Positions 50,389-58,585 of a DNA stretch of 64,000 nt are shown here, piece by piece. The stretch comes from Streptomyces umbrinus (lineage in GTDB: Bacteria; Actinomycetota; Actinomycetes; Streptomycetales; Streptomycetaceae), in contig NZ_JAUSZI010000002.1 of assembly GCF_030817415.1 (NCBI RefSeq), forward strand, positions 8,866,001 to 8,930,000, given 5' to 3'. A model generated the notes under the pieces. It was not told the origin of the DNA. It ran no database searches and worked only from the letters and a program-made list of their open reading frames with translations. The position numbers were made by a program, and so were the translations under genes. Position 1 is the first letter of the stretch. Every line of letters starts with the position of its first letter.

Positions 50389-51480
50389 ATGAGCGATCAG
50401 CCGGTGCTGCACGTAAAGGGCCGAGTACTCATCGACCCCGACGACGCCAGGGACGAACTCTGGATCGTAGGGGGAAAAATCACCTACGAGCGCCCACAAG
50501 GCGCCCGTGACATCCGCACAGTGAACGGCTGGGCCCTACCCGGCCTCGTGGACGCCCACTGCCACGTGGGCCTGGGCCCCAGCGGCCCCGTCGCAGACGA
50601 CACCGCCGAGAAGCAGGCCCTGACCGACCGAGAGGCCGGCACCCTGCTCATCCGCGACGCGGGCTCGCCCTCCGACACCCGCTGGATCGACGACCGCGCG
50701 GACCTCCCGAAGATCATCCGGGCGGGCCGCCACATCGCCCGCACCCGCCGCTACATCCGCGGCTTCGCCCACGAGATCGAGCCGGACGACCTCGTCGCGT
50801 ACGTCGCCCAGGAGGCCCGCCGGGGCGACGGCTGGGTGAAGCTCGTGGGGGACTGGCTCAACCGTGAAACGGGCGACCTCGGCGCGTGCTGGCCCCGCGC
50901 CGAGGTCGAGGCCGCGATCGCCGAGGCCCACCGCCTGGGCGCCCGGGTCACCGCGCACTGCTTCGCCGAGGAGTCCCTGCGGGACCTGGTGGAGGCGGGC
51001 ATCGACTGCATCGAGCACGCCACCGGCCTGACCGAGGACACCATCCCGCTCTTCGCCGAGCGCGGCGTCGCCATCGTCCCGACCCTCGTCAACATCGCCA
51101 CCTTCCCGCAGCTCGCGGCCGGCGGCGAGGCCAAGTTCCCCCAGTGGTCGGCGCACATGCGGCGGCTGCACGAGCGTCGCTACGACACCGTGCGCGCCGC
51201 GTACGACGCCGGTGTCCCCGTGTACGTCGGCACGGACGCGGGCGGCACGCTCGCGCACGGCCTGGTGGCGGGCGAGGTCGCCGAGCTGGTGACCGCCGGA
51301 ATCCCGCCCGTCGAGGCGCTGTCGGCGACGGCTTGGGGCGCCCGGGCCTGGCTGGGACGGCCGGGTCTGGACGAGGGGGCACCGGCCGACCTCGTCGTGT
51401 ACGAGGGGGACCCGAGGGCGGACGTACGGGTGCTGGCGGCGCCCCGACGAGTGGTGCTGAACGGCAAGGTCGTCGGCTAG
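50389..51480 (+). CDS. Amidohydrolase-family metal-dependent hydrolase
   Basis: A 363-residue TIM-barrel hydrolase of the imidazolonepropionase-like/prolidase-like group. Metal residues are visible in LVDAHCHVG (HxH), VTAHCF, IEHATGL and the aspartate of YVGTDAGGTLAHG; a lysine that could bridge metals is in GWVKLVGDW. Start MSDQPVLHV at 50389 is the family-like start. Substrate is unknown; the neighbouring amino-acid importer would fit hydrolysis of an amide or cyclic imide, but this is only context. Confidence 0.85.
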   Translation: MSDQPVLHVKGRVLIDPDDARDELWIVGGKITYERPQGARDIRTVNGWALPGLVDAHCHVGLGPSGPVADDTAEKQALTDREAGTLLIRDAGSPSDTRWIDDRADLPKIIRAGRHIARTRRYIRGFAHEIEPDDLVAYVAQEARRGDGWVKLVGDWLNRETGDLGACWPRAEVEAAIAEAHRLGARVTAHCFAEESLRDLVEAGIDCIEHATGLTEDTIPLFAERGVAIVPTLVNIATFPQLAAGGEAKFPQWSAHMRRLHERRYDTVRAAYDAGVPVYVGTDAGGTLAHGLVAGEVAELVTAGIPPVEALSATAWGARAWLGRPGLDEGAPADLVVYEGDPRADVRVLAAPRRVVLNGKVVG

Positions 51481-51947
51481 GAGCGCTGCTCGCGCGTCGG
51501 AGCCGCCGGACGCCAAGTCAGCGAGTGCCAAGCCGCCGGACGCCAAGTTGACGGAGCGTAACCACCCCTCGGGCCTGCTCATTCTGCACTTCTGCGCGCG
51601 CTCCGGCGCGTCAACCGGCGCGTTCGAGCCGGTTCGGTGATCCGGGTGGATCCGGGTGGAGATGAGGAACGCACGTGCCGGGCGATTCGAAGAAGCGCAC
51701 GGAAACTCCACGTATGAGTGAACTCCCGTCAGGCTGCTGACTGTTCACTCTCCGTGCGTAAGGATTCCCGCATCGACGCCGTCGGTGCTCCCCGCAGGTC
51801 CCCGTGAGCGGAGCGGCCGGCGGCGTCGCGTTCCCGGTTCCGTCTCCCGTGGGGGTATTCGACTGCTGCTGTTTTCCCCGTGCTACCGCGTACGGGCGTG
51901 TGTGCGAGTTCCGTGCGCTGCTCGCTTGCTGCGGGTAGATCGCCTGA
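51481..51947. other. Repeat-rich intergenic region before the TnpB-like gene
   Basis: No gene is seen in these 467 bases. AGCCGCCGGACGCCAAGT is present twice (51501-51518 and 51531-51548), GATCCGGGTG twice in a row (51639-51658), and an elaborate nested hairpin lies at 51696-51758. The rest shows no recognisable element. Confidence 0.7.
51696..51758. repeat. Three-helix nested hairpin, possible element end or structured RNA
   Basis: From outside in: CGCACGGA/TCCGTGCG (51696-51703 with 51751-51758), a 12-base one-sided bulge, GAGTGAAC/GTTCACTC (51716-51723 with 51743-51750), then GTCAG/CTGAC (51728-51732 with 51737-51741) around GCTG. All 21 pairs are Watson-Crick. It lies about 190 bases before the TnpB-like gene. 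Confidence 0.7.
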
Positions 51948-53681
51948 ATGTTCGTGATGGGAACGGGTGACCTTTCCCGATGCGGTTCGTTGATCTGTGT
52001 GACGAGTGGATCGGGGGTGGGTGTTGTGCGTCGGAGGGGGGAGCGGTCGATTTCGGGCCTGCGGTTGATGGTCGAGCCGTTCGTCGCTCCGGGGCCGTCT
52101 GGTGTGGCGGTCCGCGACCGGCTCAAGCACCTCACTGTCGAGGACGAGCGGGTGCTGCGGCTGGTCGGCGCGCATATGGGTGCGCTCGCTTCGCGGGATC
52201 TCAAGGCCCGTTGCGCGGACGGTCTGGAGCATTCCGCGGACAAGTGGGCGGTGCGGAAGCGGGCGCTGACTTCGTTGTCGTCGTCCCGCTGGGCCGGGGC
52301 GGTCACCAAAGCGTCGCACGATCAGTGGGCGCTGTCCCGACGTTGCCTGGCCGCGCATGTGCGCAGTCTTGAGGCCGGTATCCAGACGATCCGGAACCGG
52401 CTGTCGCTGCCTGTAGGCGCGCGCGGCTCGAAGGGGGCTCCGGGTGGCTACCGGTCCGCGCGGGAGTGGCATGCCAAGTCCCGGCGTCTGGTCACGCTGG
52501 AAGCCCGGCACGCCGCCGCCATCCGGGACTGGCAGGCCGGACGAGTGCGCGCGGTGCGCGGCGGGACACATCTGGCGAATACCCGGCACCACCTCGCCGA
52601 CGCCCAGCTCACCCAGACGCAATGGCGCCAGCGCTGGGAGGCGGAGCGCTGGTTCCTCGCCACCGACGGTGAGTCTGGGAAGAGATACGGGAACGAGACC
52701 ATCCGCGTCACCCCGGACGGCGAGATCAGCATCAAACTCCCCGCCCCGCTGGCCGAACTGGCCAACGCTTCACACGGCCGGTACGTCCTGGCCGCCCGGG
52801 TCACCTTCCCGCACCGGGGCCCCGAGTGGGCCGACCGGGTGCAGGCCAACCGGGCCGTCGCATACGGCATCCACCTGCACGTTGGGCGGGGCCGCTGGTA
52901 TCTGACGGCCTCCTGGCAGTACGCGCCCACTCCGGCGATCTCGCTGGACGCCGCGTTGTCGCAGGGCGTGATCGGTGTCGACACCAACGCCGATCACCTC
53001 GCCGCCTGGCGCCTCGATCCGCACGGCAACCCAACCGGCAGCCCGCGCCGCTTCTTCTACGACCTGACCGGCACCGCGGGCCACCGCGACGCCCAGGTCC
53101 GCCACACCCTTACCCGACTCCTCCATTGGGCCCAGACCTGCGGCGTCAAGGCCATCGCCATCGAGGACCTGGACTTCGCGGCGGACAAGACCAGGGAGAA
53201 GCACGGCCGCAAGAAGAAGTTCCGTCAGCTCATCTCGGGCCTGCCCACCAGCAGACTCCGAGCCCGCTTGACGTCGATGGCTGACGCGACCGGTATCGCG
53301 ATCATCGCCGTCGATCCGGCTTACACCTCAAAGTGGGGCGCCCAACACTGGCAGCGCCCCACGACCAGCACCACCCGCAAGACCAGTCGACACGATGCCG
53401 CGAGCATCGCGATCGGCAGGCGCGCCCAAGGGCATCCGATCCGGCGACGGACGGCACCGCCCCACGACGACCGGAGCGATCGTCGTGGGCATCGGACCGT
53501 CCAGGCCCGACCGGCCGCTCTTGGGCGTGAGGAAACCAGCCCCCGTATTCCTGGACCACGCACACGATGCGCTGAGCCCGGATATGGAGCGAAAGCTGGG
53601 GACCAGCACGCCCAACACCGTTCGGGGCGTGCGGCTGAGCATGGGTTCTGGCGACAGGACTCACTCCCGCTCAGTCTTTAG
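51948..53681 (+). CDS. TnpB-like RuvC nuclease (IS200/IS605 accessory-type) lacking zinc-ribbon cysteines
   Basis: A protein of up to 577 residues; the start is uncertain (GTG 52026 and ATG 52068 are also in frame). The RuvC acidic triad is readable: Asp345 (GVDTNADHLA), Glu406 (AIEDLDFA) and Asp483 (RHDAASIAIGRRA). Where TnpB proteins carry a zinc ribbon (TSxxCxxCG), this one has Thr460-Ser-Lys-Trp463-Gly-Ala-Gln-His-Trp468. After residue 485 the tail is Arg/Pro-rich and unlike a folded domain; the DNA there forms a strong hairpin. No TnpA gene is next to it. It may be a domesticated or autonomous IS605-type relative. Confidence 0.75.
   Translation: MFVMGTGDLSRCGSLICVTSGSGVGVVRRRGERSISGLRLMVEPFVAPGPSGVAVRDRLKHLTVEDERVLRLVGAHMGALASRDLKARCADGLEHSADKWAVRKRALTSLSSSRWAGAVTKASHDQWALSRRCLAAHVRSLEAGIQTIRNRLSLPVGARGSKGAPGGYRSAREWHAKSRRLVTLEARHAAAIRDWQAGRVRAVRGGTHLANTRHHLADAQLTQTQWRQRWEAERWFLATDGESGKRYGNETIRVTPDGEISIKLPAPLAELANASHGRYVLAARVTFPHRGPEWADRVQANRAVAYGIHLHVGRGRWYLTASWQYAPTPAISLDAALSQGVIGVDTNADHLAAWRLDPHGNPTGSPRRFFYDLTGTAGHRDAQVRHTLTRLLHWAQTCGVKAIAIEDLDFAADKTREKHGRKKKFRQLISGLPTSRLRARLTSMADATGIAIIAVDPAYTSKWGAQHWQRPTTSTTRKTSRHDAASIAIGRRAQGHPIRRRTAPPHDDRSDRRGHRTVQARPAALGREETSPRIPGPRTRCAEPGYGAKAGDQHAQHRSGRAAEHGFWRQDSLPLSL
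53449..53502 (+). ncRNA. Structured segment in the 3' end of the TnpB-like gene (candidate guide-RNA scaffold)
   Basis: CCCACGACGA (53461-53470) pairs perfectly with TCGTCGTGGG (53480-53489), and GGACGG (53449-53454) pairs with CCGTCC (53497-53502) outside it. TnpB guide RNAs overlap the 3' end of their gene, so position and structure fit. No right-end motif or guide boundary could be identified. Confidence 0.35.
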
Positions 53682-53911
53682 GCACGGTCCCACCACCTTG
53701 AACAGCAAATTTTCCGCAAGCCGGATCGCCGTCACCGCGGCGGCCACCGCTCTGCTCGCCGATCCCGCGGCGCTGGTCGGCGCGTGCTCGGCCCACGTGA
53801 CGGACGACCACGGTCGCGTCAGTGTCGTGCTCCGAGCAGGGCCCGACGAAGTACTCGATCACGCACGGGAGTTGTCTCCCGCTCGCCGGGTGGTGCGTCA
53901 CCCGCGCGAGG
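53682..53911. other. Gap between the TnpB-like gene and the cobalamin cluster
   Basis: No intact gene. The plus-strand frame reads LLADPAALVGACSAH and then DEVLDHARELSPARRVV, which has gene-like codon use and may be a remnant of a gene broken by the neighbouring element. I could not identify it. Confidence 0.4.
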
Positions 53912-55075
53912 TCAGCAGTCCCGCAGGCTCAGCGCCTGGTCCAGGGCCTGAAGGAAGCGGTTGACCGTCGTGCGGTCGCGCACCGCCAGGCGCAGCCAGG
54001 TGTCGTCGAGCCCCGGGAAGGTGTCGCCGCGCCGCACGGCGAAGCCCAGCCGGCGCAGCCGGGCACGGACGGCCGCCGCCCCGGGGAGCCCGATGAGGAC
54101 GAAGGGACCCTCGGCGGGCTCCGCGACCCGGACGCCGTCGGAGGCGAACTCCCTCAGCCCGGCGACCAGATGGGCCCGGTCGATCGCGACGCGACGGGCC
54201 GCGTGGTCCTGTTCCGCCAGTGCCCGCGGAGTCATACAGGCCTCGGCGGCTGCGAGCGCGGGCGTGGACACCGGCCAGAGCGGCTGGGCCCGTTCGAGCT
54301 CGGCGATCGTCTCGGGGGAGGCCAGGACGTACCCGATGCGCAGCCCCGCGAGGCCCCACGTCTTGGTGAGGCTGCGCAGCACCACCAGACCCGGCACGTC
54401 CGTACGCCCCGCGAGGGTCTCCCGCTCGTCCGGAACCGCGTCCATGAACGCCTCGTCGACCACCAACGTCCGCCCGGGACGGGCGAGTTCGGCGATCAGG
54501 GCGGCCGGGTGGAGGACGGACGTCGGGTTGGTCGGGTTGCCGATCACGACCAGGTCCGAGTCCTCGGGGACGGCCGCCGGGTCGAGCCGGAAGCCGTCCT
54601 CGGCCCGCAGGAGCACCCGGTCCACGGTGTGCCCCGCGTCCCGCAGAGCCGCCTCCGGCTCGGTGAACTGCGGGTGCACGACGACGGGTTGACGGACCTT
54701 CAGGGCTCGCGCCAGCAGTACGAAGGCCTCGGCGGCGCCCGCCGTGAGCAGCACCCGCTCCACGGGCAGCCCGTGCCGCGCCGCCACCGCGGCCCGCGCG
54801 GCCCGCCCGTCCGGGTAGGCCGCGAGCCCGGCCAGCGACTCGGCGATCCGCTCGCGCAGCCAGGCCGGCGGAGTGTCCGCGCGGACGTTCACCGCGAGGT
54901 CGACGAGCGACGAGCCGTCGTCGCGCACCTCGGCGTCACCGTGGTGCCGGAGGTCGTGCGCGTCACCGAGTCCGCCGGAGCCCTGTCCGCCGATGGCCCG
55001 TGCCCCGACGCCCTGTCCGCCGCCGGGGCGGTGGTGTCCGCCCGGGCCGTCTCTGTCGCCCCTGTCAGTGTGCAT
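53912..55075 (-). CDS. cobC: PLP-dependent CobC-like protein (threonine-phosphate decarboxylase family)
   Basis: A 387-residue class I/II aminotransferase-fold enzyme of the CobC/CobD type that would make aminopropanol phosphate for the nucleotide loop of cobalamin. PLP residues are in VIGNPTNPTS, VVDEAFMD and the lysine of RSLTKTWGLAGLRIGY. The first 45 residues are Gly/His/Asp-rich (GDRDGPGGHHRPGGG) and may bind metal. Its start overlaps the cbiX 3' end by 11 bases, and it is the last gene of the minus-strand cobalamin series. Confidence 0.85.
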   Translation of the reverse strand: MHTDRGDRDGPGGHHRPGGGQGVGARAIGGQGSGGLGDAHDLRHHGDAEVRDDGSSLVDLAVNVRADTPPAWLRERIAESLAGLAAYPDGRAARAAVAARHGLPVERVLLTAGAAEAFVLLARALKVRQPVVVHPQFTEPEAALRDAGHTVDRVLLRAEDGFRLDPAAVPEDSDLVVIGNPTNPTSVLHPAALIAELARPGRTLVVDEAFMDAVPDERETLAGRTDVPGLVVLRSLTKTWGLAGLRIGYVLASPETIAELERAQPLWPVSTPALAAAEACMTPRALAEQDHAARRVAIDRAHLVAGLREFASDGVRVAEPAEGPFVLIGLPGAAAVRARLRRLGFAVRRGDTFPGLDDTWLRLAVRDRTTVNRFLQALDQALSLRDC

Positions 55076-56009
55076 GGGAGGGTGCGTGGCCGTCGTGGTG
55101 GTGATGCCCGTGGTGGTGCCCGTCGTGGTGGTGATCGTCGTCGTCCGGGTGGAAGTGCGGCTGCTGGGGGAGCCCCACCTTGTCCTCGAAGCCGGGCAGC
55201 GCGATGCGGTACACGCAGGAGTCGCAGTTCATCCGCAGATCACCCTCGACCGCCTCCCGGTAGCGCTCCATGACCAGGTCGAGCAGCTCCGGCTCCGGCC
55301 CGATGACATCGGCGGAGACCACGTCGACCTCCGGATGCGCGGCCGCCCACCCTTCGGTCTGCTGCCGCACCCGGTCCGGGAGGATACCCGTGAACAGGAA
55401 GTAGGGAAGCACCACGATCCGGCGCGCGCCCAGCTTCACACAGCGGTCCAGGCCCGACGGCACGTCCGGCGCGGCCAGCGACACGAACGCCGTCTCCACG
55501 CCCGCGTAACCCCGCCCCTCCCACAACAGCCGCGCCGCCTTGTGCACTTCGGCGTTGGCGTCCGGGTCGGTCGAGCCGCGCCCGACGAGCAGAACGGTCA
55601 CCTCGGCACGGTCCGCGGGGGTCCGCGCCGAACCGCCGAGCGCCTCGTCGAGCCGCCGCTCCAGCACCGCGAGCAACGCCGGGTGCGGGCCCAGCGGACG
55701 CCCGTACGTGTACGAGATCCCGGGGTGACGTTCCTTCTCGCGGGTCAGCGCGGCCGGGATGTCGCCCTTGGCGTGCCCGGCGGACACCAGCATCAGCGGG
55801 ACGGCCGCGAACCGGCGCACGCCCTGCTCTACCAGTTCGGTCACGGCATCGCCCAGCGGCGGCGGGGAGAGCTCGATGAAGCCGCCCGCGACGGGCAGTC
55901 CGGGGTTGCGGCGGCCCAGTTCCCGTACGAAGTCGCGGAAGGCCTCGGCACCCGCGTCGTCCCGGGTGCCGTGTCCGGCGATGAGCAGGGCGGGGGCGGG
56001 GGTGGTCAC
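55065..56009 (-). CDS. cbiX: Sirohydrochlorin chelatase with histidine-rich tail
   Basis: A 314-residue chelatase that inserts cobalt (or iron) into sirohydrochlorin. Two CbiX-type halves are visible: LLIAGHGTRDDAGAEAF with PLMLVSAGHAKGDIP, and LLVGRGSTDPDANAEV with LPYFLFTGIL. NCDSCVYRIALPGFE is the conserved C-terminal block. The final 30 residues are almost entirely His, Asp and Gly (HHHDGHHHGHHHHDGH), a metal store or delivery tail. It starts at GTG 56009, overlapping cobH by GTGA. Confidence 0.92.
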   Translation of the reverse strand: MTTPAPALLIAGHGTRDDAGAEAFRDFVRELGRRNPGLPVAGGFIELSPPPLGDAVTELVEQGVRRFAAVPLMLVSAGHAKGDIPAALTREKERHPGISYTYGRPLGPHPALLAVLERRLDEALGGSARTPADRAEVTVLLVGRGSTDPDANAEVHKAARLLWEGRGYAGVETAFVSLAAPDVPSGLDRCVKLGARRIVVLPYFLFTGILPDRVRQQTEGWAAAHPEVDVVSADVIGPEPELLDLVMERYREAVEGDLRMNCDSCVYRIALPGFEDKVGLPQQPHFHPDDDDHHHDGHHHGHHHHDGHAPSHAH

Positions 56010-56710
56010 GATTTCTCCTTGGACTCGGACGGGGAACCGGCCCGGGACTCGGCCTCGGGCGCGGGGTGGGACACGGCGTCGTTCACCGGGTGGGAAACGG
56101 GGTGGTACAGCAGGGCGTTGAGCGCGGCCGCGGCGACCGCCGAACCGCCCTTCTCGGACACGTTGCTCACGGCGGGCAGCCCGCTCTCGCGCAGCGCGGC
56201 CTTGGACTCGGCCGCGCCGACGAAGCCGACGGGCAGCCCGATGACGAGCGCCGGGGCGGCGTCCAGGGTGAGGAGCTCCTCCAGCGCGGTCGGAGCGCAG
56301 CCGATCACCCAGAGCGCGCCGGGCCCGACCTGCTCGTACGCGAGCCGGATCGCATGGGCCGAGCGGGTCAGCCCGGGACCGGACACGGCGTCCTTGAGAC
56401 GGCAGACGGTGTCGCGCCGGGTGATGCCCGCCGCGACCATCTCCACGTCCACGACGACGGGCGCCCCGTCGTGCAGCGCCCGGTGAGCCTTCTCAAGGGC
56501 GACCTCGTCGGTCACCAGATCGCTCGCGTAGTCGAGATCGGCCGCGGAGTGGATCACCCGCTCCACGACGGCACGGGTCAGCGGCGGGAAGTGCGAGGTG
56601 TCCAGGCGGGCCCGCAGCCGCCGGAAGGACTCCTCCTCGATGGGGTGCACGACTCGCGCCCCGGGGTCCGCGATGCGGCTCTCCGGGAACACCCGGCTCA
56701 CTGCGCTCAC
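56006..56710 (-). CDS. cobH: Precorrin-8X methylmutase
   Basis: A 234-residue enzyme that moves the C-11 methyl group to C-12 to give hydrogenobyrinic acid. The catalytic histidine is His54 (ERVIHSAADLDYA). Further blocks are VVVDVEMVAAGITRR, WVIGCAPTALEELL and GLPVGFVGAAESKAAL. The last 25 residues are a polar extension beyond the usual end. GTG 56710 overlaps the stop of cbiG-cobJ. Confidence 0.93.
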   Translation of the reverse strand: MSAVSRVFPESRIADPGARVVHPIEEESFRRLRARLDTSHFPPLTRAVVERVIHSAADLDYASDLVTDEVALEKAHRALHDGAPVVVDVEMVAAGITRRDTVCRLKDAVSGPGLTRSAHAIRLAYEQVGPGALWVIGCAPTALEELLTLDAAPALVIGLPVGFVGAAESKAALRESGLPAVSNVSEKGGSAVAAAALNALLYHPVSHPVNDAVSHPAPEAESRAGSPSESKEKS

Positions 56711-58389
56711 TTGGGCTCCTCCTGCCAGCGGTAGCCGCGCGGCGTCACCATACGGCCGGCGATCTCACGGGTCGCCGTGTTGCCCACGGTCACCACCGTC
56801 ATCATGTCCACCGTCGCCGGGTCGAGTCCCGCGAGGGTGGTGACACGGCTGGATTCGTCCGGCCGCGAGGCGCTGCGTACGACTCCCACGGGCGTCGTCG
56901 GCTTCCGGTGCCCGGCGAGGATCGTGAGCGCCTTCGGGAGCTGCCAGTCGCGGCCCCGGCTGCGCGGGTTGTAGAAGGTGACGACGAGGTCGGCCTCGGC
57001 CGCCGCGCGCACCCGGCGCTCGATGATCTCCCACGGTGTGTGCAGGTCGGAGAGGCTGATCGACACATGGTCGTGGCCGAGCGGCGCGCCCAGGATCGCC
57101 CCGGCCGCGAGCGCGGCGGTCACCCCCGGCACCCCGACCACGTCGATGTCGTCGGACGCCTCCGCGAGCGCGGGCGACGCCATCGCGTACACGCCCGCGT
57201 CACCGCTGCCGATCAGCGCGACCGCCTGCCCGAGCCGGGCCTCGGCCACGGCGGTCCTGGCCCGCTCCTCCTCGGCCCCGAGCCCCGACTCCAGGATCCG
57301 GGTGCCCGGCAGGAGCAGGTCGCGGATCTGGTCGACGTACTGGTCGAGCCCGACGAGCACCGAGGCGCGGCGCAGTTCGTCCTTCGCGCGGGGCGTCAGC
57401 AGGTCCCGGGCGCCCGGACCGAGACCGACCACCGCGAGCCGCCCGCGCCCCGGCCTGCGTACGACCGCGCAGGTCGCCATCGCGGGACGCGCGGCCGACT
57501 TGCGCTTGGGGACGAGGAGTTCGCCGCCGCGCAGCAGGGCTGAGGCCTCCGCCACCGACGGGGTGCCGACCGCGGCGAGGGGCGCGTCCGAGGGGTTCGG
57601 CACGTCGACCGTCGCCAACTCCTCGGCGCCGTACGTCACCACGGGCACCCCGAGCCGCTCGGCCGCCCCGAGAATGCCGGGCTCCTCGGCCTTGGCATCG
57701 ACGGTGGCGAGCTCGGCGACGGACTTCACCGAAAGGCCGGCGTCCCGGAGGGCGTCCTGGACGAGCCCGAGCACCTCGTCGACGGGGGCACCCTTGGAGG
57801 CGCCGACGCCGACGACGAGGGAGGGCGGCCGGAGCACGACCTCACGCTCGGCGGGCTCAACAGCCCTGTCGCTGACCCGAATTGAATACTCACCGGTCGC
57901 GGCGACCCGCAGCGGCGGAAGCGGCCAGGCCAACTCGGCGTTCAGCGCGACCGGTTCCCCGTCCAGCATGGCCCGGGACACCCCGGCCACATCCCCTTCG
58001 ACCGGCAGGCCGAGCATGTCGAGCCCCGGCACGCCCACGGAGTCGGTGGCCGTCGTCACGACGGGTTCGGCACCCAGCAACTCGCCGACCTCGCGGGCGA
58101 GTTCATTGGCTCCGCCGCCGTGGCCCCCGACCAGGGACACCGCGAACCGCCCGCCCTCGTCGACGCACACGATTCCCGGATCGGACGCCTTGTCGATGAG
58201 CAGCGGCGCGACGAGCCGCACCACGGCCCCCGTGGCCAGGAAGCACACGAGCTGCTCACACTCCGCGAAGGCCCGCCGTACGGCGTCCCCGACCGGACCG
58301 TCGTACACGCGCGTATGGTCTGGCCACGCTGTGGCCAGCCGGTCCCGCGCAGCCGCTCCTGCGGACGTGGCGGAAATCAAGCCGATCAC
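56707..58389 (-). CDS. cobJ: Fusion of CbiG (cobalt-precorrin-5A hydrolase) and CobJ (precorrin-3B C17-methyltransferase)
   Basis: A 560-residue bifunctional protein. GTG 58389 follows GGGAGG. Residues 1-305 are CbiG (VIGLISATSAGAAARDRLA, CFLATGAVVRLVAPLL, SLVGGHGGGANELA, VVGVGASKGAP). Residues 315-560 are CobJ (LAVVGLGPGARDLLTPRA, LIGSGDAGVYAMASP, GVTAALAAGAILGAPLGHD, VTFYNPRSRGRDWQ). The two activities act in ring contraction and side-chain removal. A 196-base gap separates it from cobL, so it may have its own signals; elsewhere in this cluster genes overlap. Confidence 0.93.
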   Translation of the reverse strand: MIGLISATSAGAAARDRLATAWPDHTRVYDGPVGDAVRRAFAECEQLVCFLATGAVVRLVAPLLIDKASDPGIVCVDEGGRFAVSLVGGHGGGANELAREVGELLGAEPVVTTATDSVGVPGLDMLGLPVEGDVAGVSRAMLDGEPVALNAELAWPLPPLRVAATGEYSIRVSDRAVEPAEREVVLRPPSLVVGVGASKGAPVDEVLGLVQDALRDAGLSVKSVAELATVDAKAEEPGILGAAERLGVPVVTYGAEELATVDVPNPSDAPLAAVGTPSVAEASALLRGGELLVPKRKSAARPAMATCAVVRRPGRGRLAVVGLGPGARDLLTPRAKDELRRASVLVGLDQYVDQIRDLLLPGTRILESGLGAEEERARTAVAEARLGQAVALIGSGDAGVYAMASPALAEASDDIDVVGVPGVTAALAAGAILGAPLGHDHVSISLSDLHTPWEIIERRVRAAAEADLVVTFYNPRSRGRDWQLPKALTILAGHRKPTTPVGVVRSASRPDESSRVTTLAGLDPATVDMMTVVTVGNTATREIAGRMVTPRGYRWQEEPK

Positions 58390-58585
58390 CGGGTGCCTCC
58401 CAAAGACGGCTGGTAGAGTCGCGAAGCGCTGAGCGAGAACCAAGCCAGCACAGCAGTAACCTCCCAAAACTTCATACACCGGGCTGGTTTCAACCCGGCT
58501 GGTGCTGATCGCGTCAGACTCGATGGTTCGCTGAGCCGACGAGCAGTGTGAGCCAGGAATCTCCCCCGTTCGCGAGGGAGAGGAT
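58390..58585. other. Gap inside the cobalamin cluster with a UUCG/CGAA hairpin
   Basis: Just after the cobL stop is TCTCCC/GGGAGA (58560-58565 with 58576-58581) plus CG/CG closing a TTCG loop, one mismatch inside. The remaining sequence is less G/C-biased than its neighbours and may be a promoter or leader for the cbiG-cobJ part. A complete cobalamin riboswitch was looked for and not found. Confidence 0.55.

Noticed and set aside
58500..58560. Possible cobalamin riboswitch (GTGAGCCAGGAATCT resembles the 3' conserved segment)
   Set aside because: The resemblance is on the plus strand, which leads into no cobalamin gene, and the core B12-box elements (GGTGxAA, CCCGCxACTG) are missing on both strands.
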